Assembly: GCA_023485295.1 (NCBI GenBank)
Contig: JAMCZQ010000001.1
Coordinates: forward strand, 1 to 64,000
Source: Candidatus Marsarchaeota archaeon
GTDB lineage: Archaea > Micrarchaeota > Micrarchaeia > Micrarchaeales > Micrarchaeaceae
Length of the DNA stretch: 64,000 bases
Direction: 5' to 3'
Part shown: piece by piece, positions 46,742-55,223 of the stretch
Position numbering within the stretch: position 1 is the first letter of the stretch
How the letters are laid out: each line of letters begins with the position of its first letter
The notes under the pieces: generated by a model
Seen by the model: the letters and a program-made list of their open reading frames with translations, nothing else
Database searches by the model: none
What the model was told of the DNA's origin: nothing
Program-made: the position numbers and the translations under genes

Positions 46742-46870
46742 CGCCTTATATATAGCTGTGGGGGGTGGATTAGGAAGCAGGGTCTAAAGCTGGCTCGGCT
46801 GCGTGCTGTCAGTATTGCGGCCGGGTCTTGCTTTATGCTTGCATCGCCAGAATCAGCCGGGCAAATACGC
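46742..46870 (+). ncRNA. candidate structured RNA or long leader
   Basis: CTTATATATAG at ~46744-46754 is a strong TATA candidate, followed by a GC-rich, stop-filled stretch unlike coding DNA. GCTCGGCTG and CAGCCGGGC can pair (nine pairs, one G-U) around a loop of about 50 bases, and GAAGCAGGG can pair with TCTTGCTTT. I see no tRNA T-loop and no SRP or RNase P signature. It could equally be the 5' leader of the MFS gene. Confidence 0.3.
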
Positions 46871-46902
46871 TTATTGGTAACTATTAAATTGTTTAACGCC
46901 TA

Positions 46903-48090
46903 ATGGCAATTATGGCCAGCTGGCTGACAAGAGACGTATTGCTAATATCTTTGTCAGCATTCTTTGCAGATGCAGGCTACCAGGCGCTGATAGCCGGGTT
47001 TCCGATATTCCTTGTGCTCTATCTTAGGGCCCCAGTATACTACCTAGGAATAGCAATGGCGCTTGCATATGGCATAGGCTCTGTTTTTGCTTATTACGGA
47101 GGTAGGCTTGCCGACAGGTACGGCAAGAAGAAAATAGCGATACTCGGCAATATTTTGATACCAGTGCTCTCATTTACCGGATTTGCCTCGTTCGCTGCGG
47201 AGGCCGCAGCCATATTCTCCGCGGGCTGGTGGGCGCGCAATTTCAGGACGCCTGCAAGAAGGGCCATGATCGGAGACATATCAAGCAGGCTTGACAAGCC
47301 AAAGGTTTACGGATTCCTTAATGCTTTAGACGTCGGCGGCGGCATCGTCGCTGTTTCTTACCTTGCCCTAGGCATATATCTGGGCGTCGCACTTAAGCTG
47401 ATATTCCTCGCTACGGCCATACCTATACTGATATCATCGCTATGCCTTTTCCTGGTCAGTTACAAGGGCCTTCCATCGCATGGAAAGCGCAGCAAAAAGA
47501 GCATGCCTGTAAAATCAGCAGCCAAGGCAGTGCAAGCTAAAGCCGGCCCGTATAAAGGCGTAATACTCGCAACAGCCATATACGGCCTGAGCTTTTACAG
47601 CATGAGCTTTCCCGTTCTCACAATAGCCCAGCAGTCTACAGATTTATATGGAGCGCTGTCGTATGCAGTATTCCTTCTGGTGTCTGCGGCATTCGGTTAT
47701 GTGGCTGGCGTCTTTACAAGAAGGGTTGTAAGGAATCTTGCAGTATTCGGCTATTTTCTTGCAGGCATAGGGTCGCTAATAATAGGCTTGTCATTCCATT
47801 TCGGCCTCGGTGCCGTTGCATCGTATGCTGGAATATTCGTGATAGGGATAGCAGTAGGCACTATAGAGACATTGGAGCCCACAATAGTAGCGCTTGCAAA
47901 AACAGCTGCCAGTTCAGGAAGCGGAATGGGCGCATTGACTTCGTCACGCAGCATAGGCCTTTTCATTGCCAACCTGGCATTGGGTTTCTTCTACGTCTTA
48001 GGGCCGCTGTATGCATACGGTTTTGCGGCATTCATGGCCATGCTTGCAGGTATAGTCCTTCTGGCCTTTGGCTTTAAGTCGAAAATCTGA
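46903..48090 (+). CDS. major facilitator superfamily transporter
   Basis: A 395-residue protein with about 12 membrane helices in two six-helix halves joined by a basic loop (HGKRSKKSMPVKS). The loop after helix 2 has GGRLADRYGKKK, the MFS motif A. MFS members carry sugars, drugs or organic anions; no substrate is readable. ATG at 46903 or 46912; an AT-rich TATTAAATT at ~46882-46890 favours the second for a leaderless transcript. Confidence 0.88.
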   Translation: MAIMASWLTRDVLLISLSAFFADAGYQALIAGFPIFLVLYLRAPVYYLGIAMALAYGIGSVFAYYGGRLADRYGKKKIAILGNILIPVLSFTGFASFAAEAAAIFSAGWWARNFRTPARRAMIGDISSRLDKPKVYGFLNALDVGGGIVAVSYLALGIYLGVALKLIFLATAIPILISSLCLFLVSYKGLPSHGKRSKKSMPVKSAAKAVQAKAGPYKGVILATAIYGLSFYSMSFPVLTIAQQSTDLYGALSYAVFLLVSAAFGYVAGVFTRRVVRNLAVFGYFLAGIGSLIIGLSFHFGLGAVASYAGIFVIGIAVGTIETLEPTIVALAKTAASSGSGMGALTSSRSIGLFIANLALGFFYVLGPLYAYGFAAFMAMLAGIVLLAFGFKSKI

Positions 48091-48110
48091 TTGGCGTGCT
48101 GCATTGCGCG

Positions 48111-48902
48111 TCAGCCGCCGCCGCTCCTATACTTTTTCACAAGCCACTTGCAAGCGTAGTAATAAACCGCTACGGTAAAAGCTTCGATTACTACCACAAG
48201 AACAATTGATATGGGGCTTATCTTACCGAAAACCAATGCCGAAGGGTAGAATGCCGCAAGGCCTACTGGCAATCCGACAGTGAAAAGCAGGATGCCAGGC
48301 AGCCCATATATCGTCAGCGGATACTGGGCAGCCCTGGAAGCTATATTTGCTACCCACTGCATGTACCCTGCGCTGTTGAAAAGGGTATAAGATATGAGGG
48401 TAATCATAAGGAGGAACATAGTCAGCGAAACGACCCCTAGCGCAAATATTATGATTATCCCCAAAATTCCAATGGCGCTTACGCCAGCCATGTAGGCAGC
48501 ATATCCGAAGACCAGCGCTCCGCTTATCACGCTGCCTATGGAAGTCTTGGTCCCGTAAAGCGATAGCATCGTAAAGACAGGATTGTAAGGTTTGAGTATG
48601 TGCTGGTCAAACTGTCCGTTGCGCATTGTCTTTGCCAGCCTTTGTGGCGATATGTTGTAAAGCACCATTCCTATCATCATGTTGGCAAGCGAGCTCACAA
48701 CGAGCATTTGGTAATAGCTCCATCCTGCCACTCCGCTTGAGACGTCGTATATTATGGTTATTGTTACTACGCTGGCTACAGTGCTAAGCATGAAAACAAA
48801 TATCCAAACGGCGAACTGCGTCCTGTAAATTGCTATGTCCTTCCAAAGTATCTTCTGAGATGCATAGTACATCTTCAGGTTCCTGGATACGCTTTCAAGC
48901 AT
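48111..48902 (-). CDS. ABC-2 family permease subunit 2
   Basis: A 263-residue membrane protein with six helices and a basic C-terminal tail, in the style of ABC-2 exporters of the COG3694/COG4587 type. It begins immediately after the stop of permease subunit 1 and forms the last gene of a three-gene operon. The two permeases should form a heterodimer driven by the ATPase encoded upstream. Confidence 0.85.
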   Translation of the reverse strand: MLESVSRNLKMYYASQKILWKDIAIYRTQFAVWIFVFMLSTVASVVTITIIYDVSSGVAGWSYYQMLVVSSLANMMIGMVLYNISPQRLAKTMRNGQFDQHILKPYNPVFTMLSLYGTKTSIGSVISGALVFGYAAYMAGVSAIGILGIIIIFALGVVSLTMFLLMITLISYTLFNSAGYMQWVANIASRAAQYPLTIYGLPGILLFTVGLPVGLAAFYPSALVFGKISPISIVLVVVIEAFTVAVYYYACKWLVKKYRSGGG

Positions 48903-49697
48903 TCAAACACCTACTGCGTTTATGTCCCTGCTTACACGCCTCCATATGACAACCGCGACTACAAAGAGTACCAATGCCCAGATGGCTCCTTCTGCCACGA
49001 GCCCAGGCAGCTGCGCCGCGGTGATGATCCCTGTGAATGTCCCACCCGGGACATAGTAAAGGAACGGAAATGGTGTGAGCATCAGTATCCCGTAAAATAG
49101 CTTCGGATAGAGCAGCAGTGGCATGATTCCACCACCCAGCAGCGAAAACATCCACGTAACTCCGCTTAATATGCCATATATGTCGGTCAGGTAAATCGAG
49201 AGCGAGCCTATTATGAAGCCTATGAAGTTTATTATCAGGTAGGCAAGCATCATTTCTATTGCGAGCATCAAGACCTGCATTGCAGTAAGGTGCAGCCCTG
49301 CGATTATGTAAATTATTATGAATATGGGAAGCGTTCCGGCCAGTGAGAATATAAGGTTTTCCGGTATCTCCCTTATGAAGGCTGCATATGGGTATTTTAT
49401 CGGCCGTATCAGCGAGCTTGCTATCTCGCCGCTGCGCATGTCAGATTCCAGGACGTTGGCTACTCCGGGCCATGAGAGGAACCCTATGCTGCCTATCGCA
49501 AAAAGGTAAACCGTCATGCTGCTTATTGTTATTCCGTTTATGCTTGTGAGTGCTGAGAAATGATAAACTGCTATCCACACTATTACCATTACCAGCGAGC
49601 TGAGCATGTAGAATGTTGCATCTAGGGCTATCTCTGCCCTGTACGCCATTGCATTTTTCAGGAAAACCTTGAATACGGAGAAGTACTTTCCATTCAT
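48903..49697 (-). CDS. ABC-2 family permease subunit 1
   Basis: A 264-residue six-helix permease. Its start overlaps the ATPase gene end by four bases, and its stop abuts the second permease gene. A conserved amphipathic segment (ESDMRSGEIASSLIRPIKY) after helix 2 is typical of this ABC-2 subgroup. Exported substrate unknown; relatives handle lipids, polysaccharides or antibiotics. Confidence 0.86.
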   Translation of the reverse strand: MNGKYFSVFKVFLKNAMAYRAEIALDATFYMLSSLVMVIVWIAVYHFSALTSINGITISSMTVYLFAIGSIGFLSWPGVANVLESDMRSGEIASSLIRPIKYPYAAFIREIPENLIFSLAGTLPIFIIIYIIAGLHLTAMQVLMLAIEMMLAYLIINFIGFIIGSLSIYLTDIYGILSGVTWMFSLLGGGIMPLLLYPKLFYGILMLTPFPFLYYVPGGTFTGIITAAQLPGLVAEGAIWALVLFVVAVVIWRRVSRDINAVGV

Positions 49698-50719
49698 TCC
49701 TCAGACCTTTTGTTCGAGTCTATGTATTTGTAAGTGCTCTCAAGTATGCTGCTGAGCCCAGGCTCTGATAGCCTGTAATCCTCTATGTTCCCATCTTCGA
49801 ATATGGAGGCGAACGCATCGCTCTTTGTTATGTTTGGGTCTACCTTTAATCCAATATAGCCGTCCTTTTTGGAGAAAACCTTTCCCAAAGACTCGTATTT
49901 TGCGTAATCGAATTTTGCTTCCGGCTTGAAGTATAGCTCCAGTATGGCGTATTTCCCGAACCTCTTCTTGAGCTCTTCCTGCTTTCCATCGAAAAGCTTC
50001 ATTCCCTTGTCCAGAAGTATTATCCTGTCGGCTATTGCTATGTCGTCAACTACGTGCGTCGTAAGAACGAACGTTATGCCAAATTTTTCCCTTAGATCAA
50101 TGACTGCCCTGCTTATGGCCATCCTGGAGGGGAGGTCTACTCCCACTGTGGGCTCGTCCATGAACACAATCTTTGGCATGTGCAGTATTGAGGCGGTGAA
50201 CTCGCATTTCATTCTCTCGCCCAGGGACAGCTGTCTAGTCTGCCTCTTATAAACATTGTCTATGCTGAGTATTTTTTTGAGGTATGCAAGCCTGGAATCA
50301 TAGTCCTTCTGGCTTATGCCATAAAGCTCTTTCACGTATATGAATGTATCCAGTGGGGGCAGGTCCCAGAACAGCTGCGGATGCGTCGAGCCGAAGACCA
50401 CGCCTATATTCATTGCAAGCTTTGTTCTTTCCTTCCACGGGTCCATGCCCAAAACTTTTATGCTTCCGCTGTCTGGATACAATATGCCGCTCATAAGCTT
50501 TATCATTGTTGACTTGCCGCTTCCATTCCTGCCGAGCAGTGCCACTACCTCTGACTCCTTCACGTTCAGGCTTACGCCCTTCAGGGCCTTTTTCATGAAC
50601 GACTTTCTTCTGAGCGATCCAAAAAAGCCTTTTCTATTTTCGTAAGTCCTGAAGCTTTTCACTGCGCCCTTGACTTCTACTATGCTCCTAGGCAAAGCTT
50701 CACCTGCTTGTTTTACCAA
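49694..50719 (-). CDS. ABC transporter ATP-binding protein (COG4586-like)
   Basis: A 341-residue ATPase with Walker A GRNGSGKST, signature QLSLGERMKCE (a variant of LSGGQ), Walker B KIVFMDEPT and the H-loop His in LTTHVVDD. A ~75-residue C-terminal extension follows, as in the COG4586 group that pairs with two ABC-2 permeases. Start is TTG at 50719 or, better, TTG at 50695, which has GGTGA 5 bases upstream; the loss is eight residues. It leads the exporter operon. Confidence 0.9.
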   Translation of the reverse strand: MVKQAGEALPRSIVEVKGAVKSFRTYENRKGFFGSLRRKSFMKKALKGVSLNVKESEVVALLGRNGSGKSTMIKLMSGILYPDSGSIKVLGMDPWKERTKLAMNIGVVFGSTHPQLFWDLPPLDTFIYVKELYGISQKDYDSRLAYLKKILSIDNVYKRQTRQLSLGERMKCEFTASILHMPKIVFMDEPTVGVDLPSRMAISRAVIDLREKFGITFVLTTHVVDDIAIADRIILLDKGMKLFDGKQEELKKRFGKYAILELYFKPEAKFDYAKYESLGKVFSKKDGYIGLKVDPNITKSDAFASIFEDGNIEDYRLSEPGLSSILESTYKYIDSNKRSEE

Positions 50720-50872
50720 GATTTTGAAATGTCAAGAATAATAACGTTATGTGCAATAGCAAGGCATCTACATTTCTGTTGGAAAATGCCAACTAAACTT
50801 CTTACATACGCTGCATATGCATAACGGCAAGGGTTAAATCCCTTTTCCTGCCCTTATAAGCCATATCAGGTG

Positions 50873-51040
50873 ATGAAAATGCCAGTAAAGACAGGAGAAT
50901 ACAAAGGATTCCCAACAATAAGCCTGCTGAAAGACGAGCAGGATGCACGCCCGTTCACGTTCGGCCTTGGAAAAGCCAAGCTGATAATCGAGAACATAGA
51001 GGAGATAAAAAAATTCGTGGAAGAGAACGCCAAGCCATAA
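50873..51040 (+). CDS. small conserved-looking protein
   Basis: A 55-residue open frame (MKMPVKTGEYKGF.. to ..FVEENAKP), well supported by an AGGTG site overlapping the start region and by genome-like codons. It has two beta-type patterns, GEYKGFPTISL and RPFTFGLGKAKLII, and a C-terminal helix EEIKKFVEEN. The layout resembles short bacterial and archaeal proteins of unknown function that I recall only in outline. The ATG at 50879 is an alternative start. It begins the accessory island. Confidence 0.65.
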   Translation: MKMPVKTGEYKGFPTISLLKDEQDARPFTFGLGKAKLIIENIEEIKKFVEENAKP

Positions 51041-51045
51041 AGCCC

Positions 51046-51195
51046 ATGGCTTTGGCAGTCTTGGCTGCATCCGAATGCGGCAGCCATGACGCCATGCACT
51101 TCTGCAAGACAAAAGAGTGCGTATACCTGGCTAAAAAACGCATATTCAGGCCATTTTTGACACAAACATGGCCAAATAGAAGGTATAAATATTAA
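51046..51195 (+). CDS. possible tiny Cys/His-rich protein
   Basis: A 49-codon frame five bases after the previous stop. It has CGSHDAMHFC and another Cys nearby, a spacing that could bind zinc, then a basic segment. Codons look native, but the end overlaps the TATA box of the next gene. It may be real or chance. Confidence 0.3.
   Translation: MALAVLAASECGSHDAMHFCKTKECVYLAKKRIFRPFLTQTWPNRRYKY
51183..51192 (+). promoter_or_regulatory. TATA-like box for the nucleotidyltransferase gene
   Basis: GTATAAATAT at 51183-51192 predicts a transcript start near 51213, leaving GCAGGTG as ribosome binding site before the ATG at 51231. Confidence 0.55.
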
Positions 51196-51230
51196 AAAGT
51201 CGCCAAATATTAATGCGAGCAGGTGTACAA

Positions 51231-51875
51231 ATGAATTACAATCAAAAAGCTTACAATCAAAGGTATAAATATAACATACCAGTATCGGTATTTGCGGATA
51301 TTTATTCCAGGCTTACCGAAGGCTTTGGAGAAATGCCTGTAGTGATAGGTGGAAGAGCGGTAAACATCCTCTGTTTTAATGAAACGAGGTTTACTCACGA
51401 TGTCGATGTGGTACTGTCAAAGGACCCATCAGAACGTAAGGAAAATCTCGAAAAAGAGAATTTCATGATAAAAAGGAATGAGAGAGGCAAGATTGTCGGT
51501 GCTGAAGATTTGAAAGATCATTCCTACGATCCCATAACTCTTGATTTTTACTATTCTAGGCCAATAAACGGCATAACTATAAAAGAGATATTAAAAAATG
51601 TTGAGGAGGTAAACGTTGCCCATACTAAAGTGCTAGTTCCAAAGCCTCCGATAATGCTAATGCTGAAATATGATGCCGGAAGGCTAAAGGACATAAAGGA
51701 CTTTGAGCTTCTTTTGAGAAATTTTTATGGAAGCAAAAAAGAATCCCTTTTCGAAAATGAAAAAAAGTTATTCGATGAGCTTCTCGAAAACCACAAAGGC
51801 GACAAAAAGGGGATGAACAGGCTGTTGTCCGAATATTACTATTATAACCAGGCAAAGTCCCAACTAAGGAAATAA
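51231..51875 (+). CDS. nucleotidyltransferase-fold protein (AbiEii/MNT-like)
   Basis: A 214-residue protein with the nucleotidyltransferase core VVIGGRAVNILCF, then THDVDVVLS with the paired aspartates, a third acidic position near DFYYSRP, and a KPPIMLMLKYDAGRLKDIKDFELL segment. This layout is typical of AbiEii/minimal nucleotidyltransferases, several of which are toxins that modify tRNA. GCAGGTG precedes the ATG at 51231, better than the ATG at 51213. No AbiEi-like antitoxin is adjacent, and the downstream area holds a gene remnant. Toxin activity is inferred only. Confidence 0.75.
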   Translation: MNYNQKAYNQRYKYNIPVSVFADIYSRLTEGFGEMPVVIGGRAVNILCFNETRFTHDVDVVLSKDPSERKENLEKENFMIKRNERGKIVGAEDLKDHSYDPITLDFYYSRPINGITIKEILKNVEEVNVAHTKVLVPKPPIMLMLKYDAGRLKDIKDFELLLRNFYGSKKESLFENEKKLFDELLENHKGDKKGMNRLLSEYYYYNQAKSQLRK

Positions 51876-51897
51876 ACCATTTTGCTATCTTGCGTAA

Positions 51898-52059
51898 TAC
51901 TATTATTCGAGGCTTCTTAGTTCCGCCCGGCCTCAAGCTTCGGCATTCTTTGTGCATCAGCAAAGCTATGGGCTGAATAAAGAGTACTACTTGGTCTTTC
52001 CGGCAACACAAAACGTCAGTTGGCTGCAGTGGGTTACGTCAGCAAACAAACGCACCTAA
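51898..52059 (+). pseudogene. possible gene remnant (C-terminal fragment)
   Basis: An open stretch of 53 codons without an ATG, whose last ~35 codons look protein-like (..YGLNKEYYLVFPATQNVSW..) and end in TAA. It lies between two island genes in 51876-52278, where no intact gene is seen. Possibly the tail of a lost gene. Parent family unknown. Confidence 0.3.
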
Positions 52060-52278
52060 TATCTTTAATAAATTAGTTACCAAATTAAAGAGCGTGATAT
52101 CTATCTGCATACAATGAGAAATCAAAGGAAGCAGCCTGGAAAAGATATTATCAGTAAGCAGTTGTTTTGGCTGTGTGGATGCCTGACGCTCAAAATAATT
52201 GGCTTTGGCGCCAGAAAGTGCAGTATGCATTGTATCACTGCATCTACAATCCGCGCTTTCTAATAAAAGGTGGCTTTA

Positions 52279-54159
52279 ATGGATATTTCTGGAATCGAGG
52301 AAGCAGGAAAGTTATATGGTACAATTGCAGGAATGCTCTCCCCAACTGGGCGAGGACGTTTTTTTATAAGAGAGGATATTACCAGAATCATTTTTTATTC
52401 TAGTGCCATTGAAGGCAATAAACTTGATGAATCAGAAGCCCTTATGCTCATAAACGGCGATCTTGAGATAGGAAGTGGAAGACTTACCGATTACATTGAG
52501 CTGCTAAATCACAAAGATGTTTACAACCGCATCGCGCAAATAGGCGATAATGAAATTACCTTGGATGACATCATAGAGCTGAGAAAACTGCTTTTTTCCA
52601 ATATTCTGGACAATCTGCATTACGGCCTTAGAAGATCCATGACATCTGTGGGGGACCAGATCACGGAAAGCGCGTCTAAACTACCAAAGGAAATGGATGA
52701 ACTAATAGAGATTCTGAACAGAAAGCCATCAAATGCATCAGATGCATTTTCAAATGCTGTGGAATTTCACCTTCTTTTTGTAGACAAGCATCCGTTTGAA
52801 GACGGAAACGGGAGAACTGTCAGGTTGCTGATGAACTGGTATCTGATCAAAAACGGGCTTGCGCCAATAACAGTTACCAGAGAGGACAAGAAGGAATACT
52901 TCAATAGCATAAGCCCTTTCCATTTCTGCGGTTACACCGATGCGTTTGCATCATTTATGCTTTATTCGGCACTGAAGACAGCCGGAATCCCAGTTGCAAA
53001 GTTCTCTGAAGGAATCGAAAAGGAAAGCATGATAAAGGATTTCCTTTCAATGTTTGACGGAAAGATTGATGAGGCTTCACTCTCCAGAAAGGTTTCGTCT
53101 TATTATTCTTCTGGAAACAAGAAGCAAAAGCTTGGCGCCATATGGATTGCAGGCCACTTAAATGTTCAATCTCCAGAGCTTTCCATTGCAGCCCAGGAAG
53201 ATGACCCAGAAATCGTATCCATGGCATTGCTGGCAATGCAGAATAGGGCTTTAAACGGGTTTGAAAAAAGCATTGAAGAACTGGATAAGTTTACCGAAAG
53301 AATAAGGGAACTGGCAATAGCTGGCAGAGAAGAGCGTGAGCAACTGCTTGCTATAAGCCTTTTGGGTAAAATAAGCGCACTAGATAACGATACTGTACAT
53401 AAGATAATTGAAGGGCAGAAGGATTACCGGATAATAGCCCAGACATTCAATGCGCTTAGGTATAACCAGACCAACCTAGATTCCGTTGCTTTACTGGAGG
53501 AATATTTAAGCAGCAGCAACCCTGATCTTGCCGAAAATGCTTACGCCGCGTTAATAGCCAATGCCCCGGTTCCGCTTATCGAAAAGCACCTAGAAGGCAT
53601 TTGCAACGAAGAGGAAGTGGTAAAGGACGAAATAATAAAATGGCTTAGCAGAATAAGAAAAAAAGCAGGACAGGACAAAACCAGCGCCATGAATTTAGAC
53701 GGCATAGCAAAAATGCTCGTAAATGCAGCCATTAAGGACGACCGCATAAGGATGCTGCTCTTGGGTCATTTATCCTCCGCAGACAGTCTAAATCCTGTAT
53801 ACTTGGATACGCTGAAGCGTATCCTTAAAGATCCGGCGTACAGCGACGTTGAAAAATCATATGCGGCATACTGCATAGGCATCAATATGGGATATGATTA
53901 CCTGCGTTCGGAAACTGGGATATTGGTTCAGAGAACAAACGGGAAGCTTTTGAATATGTCTGCTTTTATTGCGCTGACTAAAGGCAAAGCCAAAAAACGA
54001 GAAATACTAGATGTGCTGGATATCAAGCAGAATTCGATAAGCAGTATTGATGCAATAAGCATGAAGAACATGCTTGAAAAAAACAGATTCGGGACGGATT
54101 TTTTATCGCTGTGCGAGAAAAACTTTTCTGCATGGAACAATATGCAGACAGGGAATTGA
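52279..54159 (+). CDS. Fic/DOC family protein with long C-terminal helical-repeat region
   Basis: A 626-residue protein. The Fic active-site motif is intact: HPFEDGNGR at residues 171-179, with a further Arg at 182 (GRTVR). The inhibitory motif SSAIEG at residues 41-46 fits (S/T)xxxE(G/N), so this is a class II Fic kept off by its own N-terminal helix. Fic enzymes usually transfer AMP to a target hydroxyl. Residues ~260-620 are a run of helical pairs resembling HEAT-type repeats (for example LAENAYAALIANAPVPLIEK), probably a target-binding scaffold. The ATG at 52279 is preferred to the GTG at 52270 because AAGGTGG lies before it. It is part of an island with nucleotide-modifying genes. Target unknown. 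Confidence 0.88.
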   Translation: MDISGIEEAGKLYGTIAGMLSPTGRGRFFIREDITRIIFYSSAIEGNKLDESEALMLINGDLEIGSGRLTDYIELLNHKDVYNRIAQIGDNEITLDDIIELRKLLFSNILDNLHYGLRRSMTSVGDQITESASKLPKEMDELIEILNRKPSNASDAFSNAVEFHLLFVDKHPFEDGNGRTVRLLMNWYLIKNGLAPITVTREDKKEYFNSISPFHFCGYTDAFASFMLYSALKTAGIPVAKFSEGIEKESMIKDFLSMFDGKIDEASLSRKVSSYYSSGNKKQKLGAIWIAGHLNVQSPELSIAAQEDDPEIVSMALLAMQNRALNGFEKSIEELDKFTERIRELAIAGREEREQLLAISLLGKISALDNDTVHKIIEGQKDYRIIAQTFNALRYNQTNLDSVALLEEYLSSSNPDLAENAYAALIANAPVPLIEKHLEGICNEEEVVKDEIIKWLSRIRKKAGQDKTSAMNLDGIAKMLVNAAIKDDRIRMLLLGHLSSADSLNPVYLDTLKRILKDPAYSDVEKSYAAYCIGINMGYDYLRSETGILVQRTNGKLLNMSAFIALTKGKAKKREILDVLDIKQNSISSIDAISMKNMLEKNRFGTDFLSLCEKNFSAWNNMQTGN

Positions 54160-54360
54160 CGGTGTAAGCTTTTATGATTTTGGAGGAAAGGATAAATAGA
54201 GCCATATCGTCTGAAAAACGCGGCATGCTTCTCTTAAGGATAGATAAAGGCAAATTCCGACATCGCGAAAAGACGAGTATAATTGCTATAAAACTGCAGA
54301 CATCTGAAACAGCTTTGACACTATTAATTTTGCCTTTTTCCGTTGCTACTGATGTCATAA

Positions 54361-54369
54361 TTTATATTT
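54361..54369 (+). promoter_or_regulatory. TATA-like box for 2H phosphoesterase gene
   Basis: TTTATATTT lies about 24 bases before the ATG at 54388, predicting a leaderless transcript and arguing against the ATG at 54373. Confidence 0.5.
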
Positions 54370-54387
54370 GTAATGCTTATTCCGATT

Positions 54388-54996
54388 ATGACCGACACGA
54401 GGATTATACAGATATGCCCGCCACAAAGGCTCAGGAAAGAGATTATTGCAATAATGAGCGATTTTGCCAACAGGTACAGGGTTTACCGCGATGCCAGCAG
54501 GAAAAATCCCCATATTACCCTGCTTGACATTTCCGGATACGCGTACCGGCAAGATTCTCTTCTAGATAAGATAGGGAAGATAACAAAAGATGTAAAGCCA
54601 TTCAAAGTATACATCGACGGGGTATCCGCGTTTGACGAGCCAAACAGGAGCGATGGTCCAATGCGAAGGCGCCATAATTATGTGATATACCTGCACGTGG
54701 TTGAGAATCGTGATATATCATTGTTGCATAAAAAGCTGGTTGCAGGTTTTGGCGAGGACAAGATGAATCAAAGGGAATTCGTACCGCATATAACGATATC
54801 CCACAAGGATCTGGACAAGAGAGGTTTTGAAAAGGCGCTCAGGGAATACGGGGCGTTACACTTCAAGCACGGTTTTACAGTCAACGGGGTATACCTGTAC
54901 ACTTATGCGGAAGGCTCGAAACCCAGCAGCAGATATATAAAATTTGGTTCAGTCAGACAAACAAGCCTACATTCAAAAAAATATATCAGAAGATAG
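54388..54996 (+). CDS. 2H phosphoesterase (LigT/2'-5' RNA ligase-like)
   Basis: A 202-residue protein with two HxT motifs, PHITLLD near residue 42 and PHITISH near 133, the signature of the 2H superfamily. Members open cyclic phosphates, ligate RNA halves through 2'-5' bonds or cut 2'-5' oligoadenylates. The spacing is normal. A basic C-terminal tail could touch RNA. Substrate not readable. Its neighbours are the Fic gene and a GNAT acetyltransferase. Confidence 0.82.
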   Translation: MTDTRIIQICPPQRLRKEIIAIMSDFANRYRVYRDASRKNPHITLLDISGYAYRQDSLLDKIGKITKDVKPFKVYIDGVSAFDEPNRSDGPMRRRHNYVIYLHVVENRDISLLHKKLVAGFGEDKMNQREFVPHITISHKDLDKRGFEKALREYGALHFKHGFTVNGVYLYTYAEGSKPSSRYIKFGSVRQTSLHSKKYIRR

Positions 54997-55196
54997 GATT
55001 GCATACCATAGGAGAAGCAGCCCGAGTGAATCTGCTAGCAACCCGTAAAGCACATGAAAATATATTTTTACATGTTGCGATACTGACATATGATAAACAC
55101 AGGTTTTCAATTGCCTGTGCAGACAAGGCAAATCCACCCAATTCGCTCATGATAACGAAAAGATGCGCAGTGAAGGGGATATGTGGAATGGTATTA

Positions 55197-55206
55197 AATT
55201 TTAAGG
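55197..55206 (+). promoter_or_regulatory. TATA-like box for GNAT gene
   Basis: TATTAAATTT sits about 22 bases before the ATG at 55224, supporting a leaderless start there rather than at 54999. The 227 bases 54997-55223 otherwise hold nothing I recognise. Confidence 0.55.
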
Positions 55207-55223
55207 CTGCTTTAATTGATTAT

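Noticed and set aside
51231-51875. AbiE two-gene toxin-antitoxin system
   Set aside because: Only the nucleotidyltransferase part is present. No winged-helix AbiEi-like partner is adjacent, so I do not call a full system.
52167-52403. 78-codon frame overlapping the start of the Fic gene
   Set aside because: It overlaps the Fic coding region in another frame and has an unlikely Trp/Asn/Tyr-rich composition.
54174-54527. 117-codon plus-strand frame between the Fic and 2H genes
   Set aside because: Its second half runs through the 2H phosphoesterase in another frame. The first ~50 codons look somewhat native and could be a remnant, but there is no site or family pattern to support a gene.
54999-55223. 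N-terminal extension of the GNAT protein from the ATG at 54999
   Set aside because: The extra 75 residues have no GNAT resemblance, and a TATA-like box at 55197-55206 points to the ATG at 55224.
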